Counted from the stretch's first letter, positions 8,658-16,407 are shown. The stretch is 27,329 bases of DNA from Clostridium sp. AM49-4BH (GCF_003478335.1 NZ_QUFB01000043.1:1-27329); one strand, 5' to 3'. The notes: a model not told the origin generated them from the sequence alone. Made by a program: numbers and translations.

Positions 8658-8860
8658 AGTTTTGGGATACCCCCTACCGACTGCCTCAACTGTCACCCTT
8701 ATTCCCTGCATGACGGTCATGTCGATGATGACGGTGTTTTTGGAATACCCCCTCGCAAGAGCCGTCACCGTCATGCTGCCATTCTTTTATCCGAAGCGTG
8801 GAGCGTAGGATAAGCAGGGCGTAAGACCTGCCATAAGGGAGTCCAGAGGGAACGTCTGGC

Positions 8861-8900
8861 ACACGACTTTGCAGGGCAAAGTGTAGTGTGTTACACCCTG
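8861..8900 (+). other. oriT: oriT of the MobV/pMV158 type
   Basis: The inverted repeat ACTTTGC-AGG-GCAAAGT (8866-8882) is followed by GTGTAGTGTGTTACAC (8881-8896), itself an inverted repeat. This is the layout of the pMV158 family origin, with TAGTGTG/TTA as nick site, predicting a nick between 8890 and 8891 on the plus strand. With that polarity, repA and the tet genes would enter first and the relaxase gene last. Confidence 0.85.
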
Positions 8901-9046
8901 TAAACGCAGTCGGAAAAATCGGAAGGATTTTTCTGACCGCAGGGGTGGTTTTACACGCCGAAAAGGGCGGGTAAATCCTACGCCTGCACTTTGCGTTTAC
9001 GGGGTGTTCTCCCGCAGGGATGACAGCGGCAGGGTATCCTAAAATC

Positions 9047-9073
9047 ACTGTCACCGCCGTCACCGCTGTCACC
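9047..9073 (-). repeat. Iteron array B (3 x 9 bp, inverted)
   Basis: ACTGTCACC, GCCGTCACC, GCTGTCACC: the reverse complement of array A. A degenerate box AGGGTATCCTAAAA (9031-9044) lies beside it, as the box does next to array A. Confidence 0.8.
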
Positions 9074-9104
9074 CGCAGGGCAGAGTCGCCAGCTTTACAC
9101 GGCT

Positions 9105-10135
9105 TTAAGCGTCAATGACAGTAACAGGGGGTATCCCAATATCGCTGTCACCACCGTCACCGCTGTCACCCGCCCGCTTTGCAAGCGAAATCTGCCTGCC
9201 GTGTTTTTTGCGGCTGTACTGATAAACGATATGGTTCTCATTTAAAAATGTGGTGCGGTATTCATTGAGCCATTTCGTAATCACCGTGGGTATGGTTTCC
9301 GTTTCCCTCATAGCGGCTAACAGCTCCGTTGCCGTGCCTGCCCATTCTTCCTTATCCCTCATAAAATCCACCAACCGAAAAAGGACGTCTGGTATCGTTT
9401 CTTTCGCAAGCTGCTCCTGCGTTTTTCTCTCCACAAGTTCCCAACTGCAATCACGGAAACGCAGCGTGTATTCCTGATAGGGCGTGTCCCTGCCCGTCAC
9501 ATACAGCTTGGCGGTGTCGGATGCCCGTTTCTCCTTTTCCAGAACAAAGGTAGCGTCCGCACTCCCCGTTAAGCCTGTCGTCCCAGACACCTTGTTGAAC
9601 ACATCGCTGTCATTCTGCTTTCGGATGTGGTGTACGACAATGACCGCCAATGAATGCCTGTCGGCAAAGTCTTTGATTAGTGAGATGTCCCCATAGTCGC
9701 TTGCGTAGGCATTGTCTTTTGAAGCTGTACGGACTTTCTGCAAAGTGTCAATGACAATAAGCCTGCTGTTTGGGTAATCTTTCAGATAATCTTCAAGCTG
9801 CACGATAAGACCGTCTGACAGCTTGCAGCTTGCCACGGCAAAGTGAAGCCGCCTGCTCGCTTCGTTCGTCAATCGGAACAGCCTGTCCTGTATACGGCAG
9901 AACGTGTCCTCAAGGCAGAGGTAAAGCACGTCGCCTCCATTGTCGGCATATCCCACAAGGGAAGTCCCTGCGACACGCATAAACATAGCTTCAGCATGAG
10001 CCAGCTCTTTCCTATCTTCTGTGAGCCGCAGAACAGCGACAAGCCTGTGGGGATAAGGCTGTCCACCACAAAGGACGGCTTCTCAAGCGGTTCATAAAGG
10101 AGCGTTTCGGCGTTGACTGTCTGTAACTTCTGCAT
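9105..10135 (-). pseudogene. repA: RepA-like AAA ATPase (hexameric helicase type), single frameshift
   Basis: Two overlapping frames form one protein. ATG 10135 (AGGAGG 7 nt upstream) reads the N-terminus with Walker A CGSQKIGKSW (about 36-45) and goes out of frame after WDMPTMEA. The rest (about from GDVLYLCLEDTF) lies in another frame to 9105, with Walker B RLIVIDTLQK, the sensor VVHHIRKQND and GTTGLTGSADATFVLEKE, as in RSF1010 RepA-like ATPases. Adding one C at 9934-9935 (plus strand) gives MEGDVLYLCLED and restores a protein of about 343 aa. The tail is encoded by iteron array C. It probably acts at the adjacent iterons. Whether the frameshift is real or a sequence error cannot be told here. 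Confidence 0.85.
9144..9170 (-). repeat. Iteron array C (3 x 9 bp, inverted, inside repA)
   Basis: GCTGTCACC, ACCGTCACC, GCTGTCACC with box AGGGGGTATCCCAATA at 9126-9141. It lies in the 3' end of repA, where it encodes the glycine/aspartate-rich tail GDSGDGGDSDIGIPP. Confidence 0.8.
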
Positions 10136-10178
10136 GGCTTTCCTCCTTTCGGGCGGTGTTTTTGTTTTCGTTGCACAT
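10092..10178 (-). CDS. 28-codon ORF overlapping the repA start
   Basis: ATG 10178 follows an excellent AAGGAGG at 9 nt and reads 28 codons (MCNENKNTARKEESHAEV...) to TGA 10092. It overlaps the first 44 nt of repA in another frame and covers the repA ribosome binding site. A coupling leader that controls RepA translation is the simplest idea. No family recognised. Confidence 0.45.
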   Translation of the reverse strand: MCNENKNTARKEESHAEVTDSQRRNAPL

Positions 10179-10290
10179 AGGCGTTGACCTCCTTAAAAAT
10201 AGATTTACTCCCACGAAGAAAAAGTGAGAGTATGTAATGCCGCCAATCCCACACAAATAAAAAACAGATTTCTTTTTCGGGCGGTGTCGG

Positions 10291-10764
10291 TCACGGTTGG
10301 AGATACTTCCTCATTTCCGCCTTTACTTTCTCCTTTGCAATCGCAACAGATTTCTGTATTGCCGAAGCGGTGCAATGCTCCATAGCGGCGATTTGGTAAA
10401 AATTGAACTCATACTCGTAGTAGAGCAGGAAACGCCGCCTTTGTATCTCTGGCAGTCCGTCAACCGCCTTACAGAGCAGTTCTGCCCGTTCTGCCTCAAT
10501 CATTTGTTCCTCTATGCTCTTAGGCAGCTTCAACGCCCGCCTGTTCAGCGTTTCGTCCCATACTTCCGAAAACTCCCTGTGCCGCTCGTCCCATTGGAGG
10601 AGATTCCTGTTCCTGCGTTCCATCTGCCGAAACTCCATAAAGAACTGTTCCGACACTTCCAACTCGTGGGATTTGCCCTGCCCGTCCTTAAAGCTGATAA
10701 AATACCTTGTGCCGCTTTCCGTGGATTCCTCCCGAAGCGTGTACGCCTTAACTCTGTATGCCAT
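10291..10764 (-). CDS. Sigma-70-like regulator, third of three
   Basis: 157 aa from ATG 10764, preceded by AGGAGG; the frame extends further up but through a terminator hairpin. The C-terminal half has sigma region 4 character: LCKAVDGLPEIQRRRFLLYYEYEFNFYQIAAMEHCTASAIQKSVAIAKEKVK, a helix-turn-helix ending in a basic helix. The N-terminal part begins with beta-like sequence (MAYRVKAYTLREESTESGTR). It lacks a recognisable region 2, so it may be a truncated sigma or a phage-type regulator. It is followed by the repA leader. Confidence 0.75.
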   Translation of the reverse strand: MAYRVKAYTLREESTESGTRYFISFKDGQGKSHELEVSEQFFMEFRQMERRNRNLLQWDERHREFSEVWDETLNRRALKLPKSIEEQMIEAERAELLCKAVDGLPEIQRRRFLLYYEYEFNFYQIAAMEHCTASAIQKSVAIAKEKVKAEMRKYLQP

Positions 10765-10780
10765 CCCGCTTGCCTCCTGC

Positions 10781-10812
10781 AAAAAATAAGTGAGGGGATT
10801 TCCATCCCTCAC
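10781..10812 (-). terminator. Intrinsic terminator/attenuator before the third sigma-like gene
   Basis: On the minus strand GTGAGGGAT-GGAA-ATCCCCTCAC is followed by TTATTTTTT. It lies between the stop at 10841 and the start at 10764, with the ribosome binding site just after the T-run. Confidence 0.8.
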
Positions 10813-10840
10813 CCAGTAGCCCGCAGGACGGCAGGCTGTT

Positions 10841-11272
10841 TTAGACGCTATAAAATTTTCGTAGCTTCTTCCGCAGATGGTCTAACCTCGCATAGATGGC
10901 ACCAGTCGTCAAATGCACGAGCGGGGCAATCTCCTTTGTGGAATACCCCTGCATTTTCAGCAGGACGATTTTCAAGGTACGCCCGTCCACCGCGACTAAT
11001 ACTTGATAGAGATTTTCGCTCTCAATCTCGTCCAGTAACTCCGCAACCGTACCCACTTCCGTCTGCCGCTCCCTGTCTGCCATGTCCTCAAGGTATTCCG
11101 CAATGTCATTCGTCCATCGGTAAAACCGCCTGTTGGAATTGAAGTCTGCCCTGTCCGCAATGCGTATCTGCTCAATGGTCGCTTCATCAACGCCGCACTC
11201 ACGCAGCAGCTTTTCCTCCGCTTCTTTCCAGATACGCCATTTCCTGTCCTCCCGTCCGTGGTTATATGCCAT
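10841..11272 (-). CDS. Sigma-70-like regulator, second of three
   Basis: 143 aa from ATG 11272, chosen because GGAGG lies about 9 nt upstream. Residues about 85-140 form a region 4-like helix-turn-helix (LVAVDGRTLKIVLLKMQGYSTKEIAPLVHLTTGAIYARLDHLRKKLRKF). The N-terminus is highly charged (REDRKWRIWKEAEEKLLREC). As with its neighbours there is no clear core-binding region 2. It is flanked upstream and downstream by intrinsic terminators. Confidence 0.75.
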   Translation of the reverse strand: MAYNHGREDRKWRIWKEAEEKLLRECGVDEATIEQIRIADRADFNSNRRFYRWTNDIAEYLEDMADRERQTEVGTVAELLDEIESENLYQVLVAVDGRTLKIVLLKMQGYSTKEIAPLVHLTTGAIYARLDHLRKKLRKFYSV

Positions 11273-11312
11273 GCTTCTTTTCCTCCAATCAGAATTGATT
11301 GAGAGGGCAGAG

Positions 11313-11351
11313 AAAAACCCCCTCATTTTCCCAAAGGAAAAAACAAGGGGG
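11313..11351 (-). terminator. Intrinsic terminator/attenuator before the second sigma-like gene
   Basis: On the minus strand CCCCCT...AGGGGG with an inner T/A-rich stem (TTTTCC-TTT-GGGAAAA) is followed by TTTTT. It lies between the first sigma-like stop (11368) and the second start (11272). Confidence 0.85.
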
Positions 11352-11367
11352 CTGAACGCCTTAAATT

Positions 11368-11877
11368 TTAATTTTCTATTATCTTTCTTAGTTTTCTTAG
11401 GATTCTGGCTTTGCGTTTGTTCACAACGCTCTGGGTTATGCCGAACCTCGCCCCGACTTCACGCTCAGAAAGTCCGTCAAAAAAGATTGCCTGTATCAAT
11501 TCCTGTTCACTATCCGACAGCAAAGGCAGGGCGGCTTTCAGCCTGTCCACCATAACCGCATTGACAACGGTTTCCGCAATGTCTGCCGCTTCATCAGCGA
11601 TAAAGTCTAAAGGCTTCCCCTCGCTGTCCGTAAATCCATCCAGAGAAAGCAGGCTGTTCTTCGTATCTAATTTTTTCAGATAACGCCACCGTTCCTTATC
11701 TCGGTAGAAGTCCGTGTATTGCTCCCTCACGACTTCAAGCAGACAGCCTTGAATGGGGATAAACAGCTTGTCCATATAGGTCTGGTCGGATTCCCTGCGG
11801 CGGCAGAAATCCGTATAGGACAGTTCCACATATCTGCCGCTTTCCTTGATATATACCTTTCTCGGTGCGTATTTCAC
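11368..11877 (-). CDS. Sigma-70-like regulator, first of three
   Basis: 169 aa from GTG 11877, which has GGGAGG 9 nt upstream. The C-terminal 70 residues are a clear sigma region 4: AALPLLSDSEQELIQAIFFD, then GLSEREVGARFGITQSVVNKRKARILRKLRK. The N-terminal part (YIKESGRYVELSYTDFCRRR, then IPIQGCLLEV) is shared by small sigma-like proteins of ICEs. It opens a run of three such genes. A strong inverted repeat directly before the ribosome binding site (11890-11925) may control it. Confidence 0.82.
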   Translation of the reverse strand: MKYAPRKVYIKESGRYVELSYTDFCRRRESDQTYMDKLFIPIQGCLLEVVREQYTDFYRDKERWRYLKKLDTKNSLLSLDGFTDSEGKPLDFIADEAADIAETVVNAVMVDRLKAALPLLSDSEQELIQAIFFDGLSEREVGARFGITQSVVNKRKARILRKLRKIIEN

Positions 11878-11889
11878 TGTAAGTACCTC

Positions 11890-11925
11890 CCATCTGAATT
11901 TTTGAAATGTTCAAAATCCAGATGG
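11890..11925 (-). promoter_or_regulatory. Hairpin abutting the ribosome binding site of the first sigma-like gene
   Basis: CCATCTG...CAGATGG with A/T-rich inner arms (ATTTTGAA / TTCAAAAAT). It ends 1-2 nt from GGGAGG, so it could be an operator or a translational control hairpin. Confidence 0.55.
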
Positions 11926-11984
11926 AGAGGTGGCGAACGACACCTAACACCACTAATAGCCCTATGGCACTTTCCAACAAAAAT

Positions 11985-12026
11985 CGACAAAAGAAAAACC
12001 GCAAAGGCTCTATGACCTTTACGGTT
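11985..12026 (-). terminator. Intrinsic terminator upstream of the first sigma-like gene
   Basis: AACCGTAAAGG...CCTTTGCGGTT on the minus strand, followed by TTTCTTTTGTC. One mismatch in the stem. Confidence 0.7.
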
Positions 12027-12199
12027 ATGGGAAATATTAATTCTGTTGTATGGAGATTGTACTTCTACATTCAAGGCAGGAAGTGCCGTTGCATAGGCAG
12101 AAATTTTTTTAACTGGTTTCCTGCCGTTCTCTGATATGCTATGTATTGATAAATTTTGCTTCGTATGAGCAGATAGATAACTGCCCGAAAAAAGGACAT

Positions 12200-12237
12200 A
12201 AAAAAATCCCTCCAAATTTAAAAACAAATTCAGAGGG
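12200..12237 (-). terminator. Intrinsic terminator or attenuator
   Basis: CCCTC-TG-AATTT...AAATT-TG-GAGGG on the minus strand, followed by ATTTTTTT. It begins 4 nt after the stop of the 27-codon ORF, an arrangement typical of ribosome-dependent attenuation. Confidence 0.75.
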
Positions 12238-12241
12238 TAAT

Positions 12242-12325
12242 TTAGGGTATAACAAAATAACCCACCCGAATATCGTTTTTTTTATTTGGTGAGTTTGTTC
12301 TTTCAAATACGAAACAAATGCTCAT
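12242..12325 (-). CDS. Possible 27-codon leader peptide
   Basis: ATG 12325 reads 27 codons (MSICFVFERTNSPNKKNDIR... ending GYFVIP) to TAA 12242, directly before a terminator. No good Shine-Dalgarno is present. It is reported for its placement only. Confidence 0.25.
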   Translation of the reverse strand: MSICFVFERTNSPNKKNDIRVGYFVIP

Positions 12326-12427
12326 GTACGGTAAAGTATCACAAGAAAATTATGTCGAATTGACAGCCGCCTCCGCTATACCGAATAAGGAAATAAAGAG
12401 TCCTCAAATTTTGCGCTACTAAATGAA

Positions 12428-12455
12428 GACGAGCGGAAGTAATCTCCCGCTCGTC
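12428..12455 (-). terminator. Terminator after tet(40)
   Basis: GACGAGCGG...CCGCTCGTC, a perfect 9-bp stem 20 nt after the tet(40) stop, followed on the minus strand only by a weak TTCATTT run. Confidence 0.65.
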
Positions 12456-12476
12456 AGTAAACTTAACTATGCCATA

Positions 12477-13696
12477 TCAATCCCGCTTCTTTCCCGCCAC
12501 CGGCACTAAGAACAGCGCGGGCAACAGCAGGAAAGCGGTACAGACCAGCCCCCAGGGTATGGACACCTGCTGGGCTACCAGCCCCACAATAGGCCCGCCG
12601 ATGATCTGCCCGAAAGAGTCCAGCTGTCCGCTGGTGGAAAAGACTGTGGCGCGCATTTTCTCATCCACTTGGTCGTTCATCCAGGCGGCCAGCACAGGCT
12701 CCTTGATGGTGCGCATAAGCCCCGCCAGCAGGAACACCAACAACATGAACCAAAAGCTCCGCCCCACCGCGAAGAGAACCAGGAACAGGATATACCCGGC
12801 GCTGGTGGACATGACCACACTGGTTCGGCTGACAGTCCCTTTTTTCTCCATGCGGGCGATGAGCAACTGAGAAGCCAGAATACCTAAGCCGTTGCCGATA
12901 AGACTGATAACACCGAACCAAGTGACGCTGTTCAGCGGCCCGATAACGGGTATTACCGTGTCATCCAGAAAATGAGCGGTGGAGAGCCGGTCAAAGCCTT
13001 CACTGGCAAGTCCCCCGCATAGTGTGATTGCTAAGAGCGCCAGCAACACAGGTGCGCCTTTCACAAAGCCCAGGTTGAGCTTGAACAGGCAGACAAAGTC
13101 TTTAAGCAAGCCCTGCCGTTCCTCAATAGCAGGGGAGAAGTTGGTTTCTGGCATGATGCGAACCATCACCAGCCCCAACAACAAGCACAAACTGCCCCCC
13201 AAGATGAGAGGCATTTGCAGGTTTATGTTTCCCAGCAGTGTGCCCAGCACCACGCCCAGAACGCCGCCGATTTGCCCCATTTGACTGCCCCGCAGGAACA
13301 CCTTGTCTATGGGTTTGTCCTCTTCCTCCGAGGCAATCCACGCCTCCAGAGCGCCGGTGATGAAGGTATCACCGCAACCCCAGACAACCTGGCCAGCAGA
13401 ACCGGCGCGAACCACGGTAGCGCACCCTCCATCAGAAAGCCCAGGCCGTAGAGGAACATTCCAATCAGCACCGAGCGCCGACGGCTATACAAATCCGCCA
13501 CCACACCGGTGGGCATCTCGAACAGAAAGCAGGAGGTCTCCTGAACCGTCCCTACCAGGACAAGCTGGAAAGCATCCAGCTGCACCACCTCCAGGTGGTA
13601 CACGATGGAAAGCACTGTGGACATAGAAACCGCCAGGGAACAGACAAATCGGAACAGCAGGTAGACAGAATATGCCTTTGAATTTTTAGCAAACAT
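12477..13696 (-). pseudogene. tet(40): tet(40)-like tetracycline efflux MFS protein, single frameshift
   Basis: The protein starts MFAKNSKAYSVYLLFRFVC at ATG 13696 (AAGGAG 11 nt upstream) and would export tetracycline with proton exchange. The first frame runs through WFAPVLLA and is then lost; the rest (QVVWGCGDTFITGALEAW...) continues in another frame to 12477. Restoring one C at about 13391-13394 (GCCAG to GCCCAG on the coding strand) gives exactly 406 aa, the length known for Tet(40), with about 12 membrane segments and the MFS loop VADLYSRRRSVLIG. It lies 50 bp after tet(O/32/O), the known tandem arrangement. The frameshift may be a sequence error. GC content is high compared with neighbours. 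Confidence 0.88.
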
Positions 13697-13746
13697 GAAG
13701 TTACATTCTCCTTTCAAATCTCATTTTATATGACTTTTGCAAGCTG

Positions 13747-15666
13747 TTAAGCTAACTTGTGGAACATATGCCGAACCTTATCTATACGGCTATTCGGGCG
13801 GCGGGGTTGGCAAATAAATTTACCAATAGCTGGCTGGTATCCTTTTAACTCTGTCAAGCAGACTCCCTGCCCATTTGTGAAATAAGTTAAATCGTTCCTG
13901 TATTCTTGAATACATCTAGCAGGGATTTCTCCTTTCAGAATGACCTCGTCATTCTTTATCTGAGTACTTACAATATCTGCACAATACCTTGGAGCATCAT
14001 GATACGCCCGTGAGAGATATTCCTGCGGTGCATAAATTTCAAAGTGGAGATATGGCTCTAATAGTTCTGTCCCTGCTTTTTTTAAAGCCTGCTCCAATAC
14101 GATAGGGGAAAGCAGCCGAAAGTCTGCGGGGGTACTTACAGGACTATAATACAATCCATATTCAAAACAGATTTTACAGTCTGTCACTTTCCATCCATAC
14201 AGCCCCTGCTCGCAGCCATAAAGAACCCCCTCCATAACCGCATTTTGGAACGATTGATTTAAATATCCAAGTGAAACTCTGCTTTCATACTGCACTCCGC
14301 TTCCAATAGGGAGCGGCTCTATGGACAACCCGACAGAAGCCCAGAAAGGATTTGGCGGGACTTCTATGTGGATGGTATATTCTGCTTTTCTAAGCGGTCT
14401 TTCCATATATATAACAGTAGGCTCTTTTATTTCTGCCTCCACATGATATTTTTCCTCAAGGATGGCACAAATGACTTCCATCTGCACATTCCCCAAAAAA
14501 GATAACATAATCTCATGGGTAACAGTATCAATGTCAAAATGCAAAAGAGGGTCTGTATCAGCAATCTCTGCGAGGGCATTTAACAGGGCTTCCCTTTGCT
14601 CCGGCTTTTGCGGCTCTACCGTTGTCCGAAGTAATGGCATGGGATTATCAATCCGTGTTTTGTGAGGCAGGAGTTTTTCATTTCCCAGGATATCGTTCAG
14701 TTTCAAAGTATCATCAGCTAAAATAACAATTTCTCCCGGACAGGCATGGTCAGCCGGGACGATTTCACCGTTTGTCGGAACACACATCTCTGTGATTTTT
14801 ATTTTCTCTTTTTCAGATATTCTAATAACATCCCTCAAATGCAATGTTCCGCTATATATACGCACATAAACAAAACGCCGCCTTTTCTCTGAATATTCAA
14901 TCTTAAAAACCTGCCCGCATAGTTCAGATTGACCTTCAGGCGTTGATGAATAAAATTTACTGGCAATCACTTCTATAAGCTGCCGAATCCCCAGATTGTT
15001 TTTAGCGCTTCCGTGATAAACGGGAAATAACGTTCCGTTTTGGAATCTCCTGTTTTCTTCCTGTTCCAGTTCTGACATTTTAAACGGTTTCCCTGACATA
15101 TATTTCTCTAATAGTTCATCGTTTCCCATAATTACCGCATCCCACTGTTCCATATCGTCATTGTCCGTTACATTTATATGGGGATGCTGCCCAACCTTTT
15201 GCTTCACTATAATTTCCGAAGAAAGCTTTGCTTTCATTTCTCGATATACCATTGGCAAATCAATCCCCTCTTGGTCAATTTTATTGATGAAAAAAATTGT
15301 CGGAATCTTCATTGTCTGTAGTGCATGAAACAGTATACGGGTCTGTGCCTGTATGCCATCCTTTGCAGAAACTAATAATACTGCTCCGTCTAATACGGAT
15401 AAAGAACGGTATACTTCCGCCAAAAAATCCATATGGCCTGGCGTATCTATAATGTTGACTTTTACATCCTCCCACTGAAAAGATGTCACTGCTGTCTGGA
15501 TAGTGATTCCCCTTTGACGCTCCAAATTCATTGTATCTGTCCTTGTTGTGCCTTCATCTACGCTCCCTAGTTCTGCAATTGCACCACTGGTATACAATAA
15601 ACTTTCCGTTAATGTTGTCTTTCCTGCGTCAACGTGAGCCAGAATGCCTAAGTTAATTATTTTCAT
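13747..15666 (-). CDS. tet(O/32/O): Ribosomal protection tetracycline resistance protein, Tet(O/32/O)-like mosaic
   Basis: The 639-aa GTPase resembles EF-G and removes tetracycline from the ribosome. Motifs: AHVDAGKTT (10-18), DTPGH, NKID, and the C-terminal domain-IV region PVSTPADFR. From memory of the family, most of the protein matches Tet(O), but residues about 303-390 ([20 protein letters not shown] to about MLSFLG) differ and fit the Tet(32) segment of the described mosaic. The adjacent tet(40) supports this. Start ATG 15666 follows GGAGG. Expression is likely controlled by the upstream consensus promoter and attenuator. Confidence 0.92.
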   Translation of the reverse strand: MKIINLGILAHVDAGKTTLTESLLYTSGAIAELGSVDEGTTRTDTMNLERQRGITIQTAVTSFQWEDVKVNIIDTPGHMDFLAEVYRSLSVLDGAVLLVSAKDGIQAQTRILFHALQTMKIPTIFFINKIDQEGIDLPMVYREMKAKLSSEIIVKQKVGQHPHINVTDNDDMEQWDAVIMGNDELLEKYMSGKPFKMSELEQEENRRFQNGTLFPVYHGSAKNNLGIRQLIEVIASKFYSSTPEGQSELCGQVFKIEYSEKRRRFVYVRIYSGTLHLRDVIRISEKEKIKITEMCVPTNGEIVPADHACPGEIVILADDTLKLNDILGNEKLLPHKTRIDNPMPLLRTTVEPQKPEQREALLNALAEIADTDPLLHFDIDTVTHEIMLSFLGNVQMEVICAILEEKYHVEAEIKEPTVIYMERPLRKAEYTIHIEVPPNPFWASVGLSIEPLPIGSGVQYESRVSLGYLNQSFQNAVMEGVLYGCEQGLYGWKVTDCKICFEYGLYYSPVSTPADFRLLSPIVLEQALKKAGTELLEPYLHFEIYAPQEYLSRAYHDAPRYCADIVSTQIKNDEVILKGEIPARCIQEYRNDLTYFTNGQGVCLTELKGYQPAIGKFICQPRRPNSRIDKVRHMFHKLA

Positions 15667-15703
15667 GTGATTTTCCTCCTATCAACACCCAAAAAAGGGC
15701 ATA

Positions 15704-15738
15704 AAAATACCCAGTGATAAATACTCCTATCACTGGGT
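15704..15738 (-). terminator. Attenuator hairpin of the tet gene
   Basis: ACCCAGTGATA...TATCACTGGGT, 11-bp arms, followed by ATTTTTATG on the minus strand. An upstream stretch GTATTCTTAAA (leader ORF) and TTTAAGAATAC (about 15806-15816) can pair as part of an alternative structure, as in the tet(M) leader, where tetracycline-stalled ribosomes allow readthrough. Confidence 0.85.
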
Positions 15739-15890
15739 AAATAACTCCAATAGCCCCAAAACACTTATATGTTTTCGGGCATATAAAATTACATGATAAA
15801 AGTATTCTTAAACTGGGTACAAAAAACTAAGCCCCATATTAAAAGTGAAACGGGACTGCTACTTTTTGTTCCCACTATCAAATTGACAGT

Positions 15891-15914
15891 TTATTTAAGA
15901 ATACCTTGCCGCAT
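15891..15914 (-). CDS. tet leader peptide MRQGILK
   Basis: ATG 15914 has AAGGAG 9 nt upstream and reads MRQGILK then TAA. The same short ORF is known in tet(M) leaders. Its translation should sense tetracycline and set the fold of the leader RNA. Confidence 0.7.
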   Translation of the reverse strand: MRQGILK

Positions 15915-15946
15915 ATTTATTAACTCCTTGTATAATACTGAATCTA

Positions 15947-15975
15947 ATTATATTCCTTAACCCTTTATTTGTCAA
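15947..15975 (-). promoter_or_regulatory. Consensus sigma-A promoter of the tet operon
   Basis: TTGACA at 15975-15970, 17-bp spacer, TATAAT at 15952-15947: a perfect match to both boxes. It lies between the tnpV terminator and the leader ORF. Confidence 0.92.
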
Positions 15976-15993
15976 GCTGACAAACTAAAGCAG

Positions 15994-16019
15994 AAAAAGC
16001 GGCAGGATTTCCCCCTGCC
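15994..16019 (-). terminator. Terminator after tnpV
   Basis: GGCAGG-GGGAAAT-CCTGCC followed by GCTTTTT on the minus strand, 14 nt beyond the tnpV stop. Confidence 0.85.
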
Positions 16020-16032
16020 ACTAATCATCTGT

Positions 16033-16407
16033 TTATGCAAAAATAATTTCCTTTTCCACAATCTCCCTCGCACAAGCCCTTATGTTATTGAGGCATCCTG
16101 TCCATTCTAAGGCGTTTTCTGCCTTTAGCTGTTCCGTTATGCCCTGTGCCTGTTTCATACCCTCTATGAGCCTTTCAAAGCGTTCCTGTGCCTGTCTGTT
16201 GATGTCGGCAAGGTAGGCGTTTAGCCTGCCGCTTGTAAGAAGATTGGTGTATGTAACTTTACGGTACTGTTTTAGATAATCTAAATGCCGTTGCCCCCAG
16301 ATGCCTATTGCCTGTTCTTCTTCGGCGGGTACAGTTAAGCACGGTATCAAATAATCCCCTTGCCTTTCGTATTTGCCGCCCAGTTCCTCAAATAATGATT
16401 TTGCCAT
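16033..16407 (-). CDS. tnpV: TnpV family transposon protein
   Basis: A 124-aa protein at the right end of the element, the place of TnpV in Tn4451. Hallmarks are YERQGDYLIPCL near the N-terminus, then DYLKQYRKVTYTNLLTSGRL, INRQAQERFERL and a C-terminal LNNIRACAREIVEKEIIF. Its biochemical role is not known; a helper of the recombinase is often assumed. Start ATG 16407 has GGAGG 9 nt upstream and overlaps by 20 nt the read-through end of the interrupted helicase. No promoter is obvious within the 58 bp to the element end, so it may be read from outside or, in the circular form, from the recombinase transcript. Confidence 0.9.
   Translation of the reverse strand: MAKSLFEELGGKYERQGDYLIPCLTVPAEEEQAIGIWGQRHLDYLKQYRKVTYTNLLTSGRLNAYLADINRQAQERFERLIEGMKQAQGITEQLKAENALEWTGCLNNIRACAREIVEKEIIFA

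Larger units (their letters stand above)
8589..9104. other. Non-coding origin region with oriT and iteron arrays
   Basis: This 516-bp stretch between the relaxase and repA genes has no convincing gene. It holds the oriT, two of the three triple iteron arrays (8631-8657; 9047-9073), extra GTCACC/GGTGAC half-copies (8690-8698, 8761-8773) and a repeated box TTTTGGGATACCCCCT (8660-8675, near-copy 8738-8753, inverted 9031-9044 and, inside repA, 9126-9140). Other inverted repeats are visible (GGAAAAATC/GATTTTTC at about 8911-8933). The layout fits a replication and transfer origin recognised by the element's own RepA and relaxase. Confidence 0.7.
11926..12476. other. Leader/intergenic region between tet(40) and the sigma-like genes
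   Basis: About 550 bp without a convincing gene. Reading on the minus strand it holds the tet(40) terminator (12428-12455), a possible 27-codon leader ORF (12242-12325), a terminator (12200-12237), a 42-codon ORF of doubtful value starting just after it (MSFFRAVIYLLIRSK..., ATG about 12199), and a second terminator (11985-12026). Two terminators before the first sigma-like gene suggest either tight attenuation or remnants of a lost resistance gene. Confidence 0.5.
15667..16032. other. tet leader region
   Basis: The 366 bp between tet(O/32/O) and tnpV hold, on the minus strand, the tnpV terminator, a consensus promoter, a 7-codon leader ORF, a long leader with alternative pairings and a terminator hairpin before the tet ribosome binding site. 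Much of the leader is recognisable as the tet(M)/Tn916 type. Confidence 0.8.

Noticed and set aside
8686..9072. 128-codon minus-strand ORF in the origin region
   Set aside because: It crosses oriT and the iterons, has no domain and no good ribosome binding site.
8631..9170. CRISPR array
   Set aside because: Repeat units are 9 bp in direct contact with no spacers and no cas genes; they are iterons.
10297..11142. 281-codon plus-strand ORF
   Set aside because: It is antisense to two sigma-like genes with clear domains and ribosome binding sites; its own product has no recognisable domain and is rich in Pro, Arg and Cys.
11874..12227. 117-codon minus-strand ORF between tet(40) and the sigma-like genes
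   Set aside because: It runs through two terminators and the operator-like hairpin, with no family resemblance.
12477..13696. Two separate MFS genes
   Set aside because: The two frames are the N- and C-terminal parts of one Tet(40)-type protein; with one base restored the length is exactly 406 aa.
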